A DNA stretch of 31,736 nucleotides from Cerioporus squamosus. Its lineage: Eukaryota > Basidiomycota > Agaricomycetes > Polyporales > Polyporaceae. Shown piece after piece: positions 31,567 through 31,736 of this stretch. The position numbers and the translations under genes are program-made. Under the pieces are notes generated by a model, which made no database searches, had not been told where the DNA came from, and saw only the letters and a list, made by a program, of their open reading frames with translations. Position 1 is the first letter of the stretch. Each line of letters opens with the position of its first letter. Where the stretch lies: positions 1 through 31,736 of the forward strand of contig JABYQS010000317.1 of assembly GCA_022592435.1 (NCBI GenBank). Reading direction: 5' to 3'.

Positions 31567-31736
31567 TCAATCATAGTCCATTGGGTGCCCATCCATGTGC
31601 TCGACGACACGGACCTTCGACTTGGCGATGACAGCCCGCCGGCGGCCGCTCCCACGAGGCCCGACAACCTGCACAATGGCGTCCTCGAGGGACGGATTCG
31701 ACTCTCTAGCGTGCGTACGAACGCATCGACATCGAA
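31567..31736 (-). CDS. C-terminal end of an unidentified protein (partial)
   Basis: From the right edge the minus strand reads FDVDAFVRTLES. After a one-base shift near 31,705 it continues PSLEDAIVQVVGPRGSGRRR, then AVIAKSKVRVVEHMDGHPMDYD and a TGA ending at 31567. The two segments join smoothly in sense, which suggests one protein and another small indel. I do not recognise the family, and the remainder lies outside the window. Confidence 0.4.
   Translation of the reverse strand, partial: RCRCVRTHARESNPSLEDAIVQVVGPRGSGRRRAVIAKSKVRVVEHMDGHPMDYD

Overview
The window looks like nuclear DNA of a basidiomycete fungus, most likely an agaricomycete of the polypore type. The evidence is a GC-rich sequence, genes cut by many short GT..AG introns (about 50-130 bp), and gene families typical of such genomes: HET-domain proteins, a DUF6533-type membrane protein and a fungal DHA1-type MFS transporter. 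No rRNA, tRNA or CRISPR array was found. All gene models were spliced by hand from the sequence.

Layout. 1-3.5 kb is gene-poor and starts with a ~348-bp tandem repeat. 3.5-5.85 kb and 9.35-11.59 kb are two direct copies of a ~2.3-kb segmental duplication. Each carries an intact three-exon minus-strand gene for the DASH/Dam1 kinetochore subunit Dad2. Copy A also holds a ~494-bp insert with the first exons of another gene. Between the copies lies an intact HET-domain gene (7.05-9.08 kb). Next come a Tyr_phosphatase3-type phosphatase (12.06-13.28 kb, +) and two convergent hotdog thioesterase paralogues (14.10-15.03 kb, +, and 17.13-18.14 kb, -). A second, damaged HET gene follows (18.38-20.34 kb, +), then an 11-exon MFS transporter (21.04-23.44 kb, -), a third, heavily frameshifted HET gene (24.25-26.24 kb, +), a DUF6533-like membrane protein (26.33-28.14 kb, -), an F-box-like gene (28.91-30.34 kb, +) and the edge of an unidentified minus-strand gene (31.57 kb to the end).

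How it fits together. This is not an operon or an obvious biosynthetic cluster. The main themes are local duplication (dad2 x2, thioesterase x2, HET x3) and frame damage. HET-1, both dad2 copies and thioesterase 2 read through cleanly. HET-2, HET-3, the phosphatase, thioesterase 1, the MFS gene, the DUF6533 gene and the F-box gene all need small indels corrected, mostly single-base deletions. This can be read either as a decaying, fast-evolving self-recognition region or as uncorrected indel errors in a long-read assembly. The sequence alone cannot decide between them.
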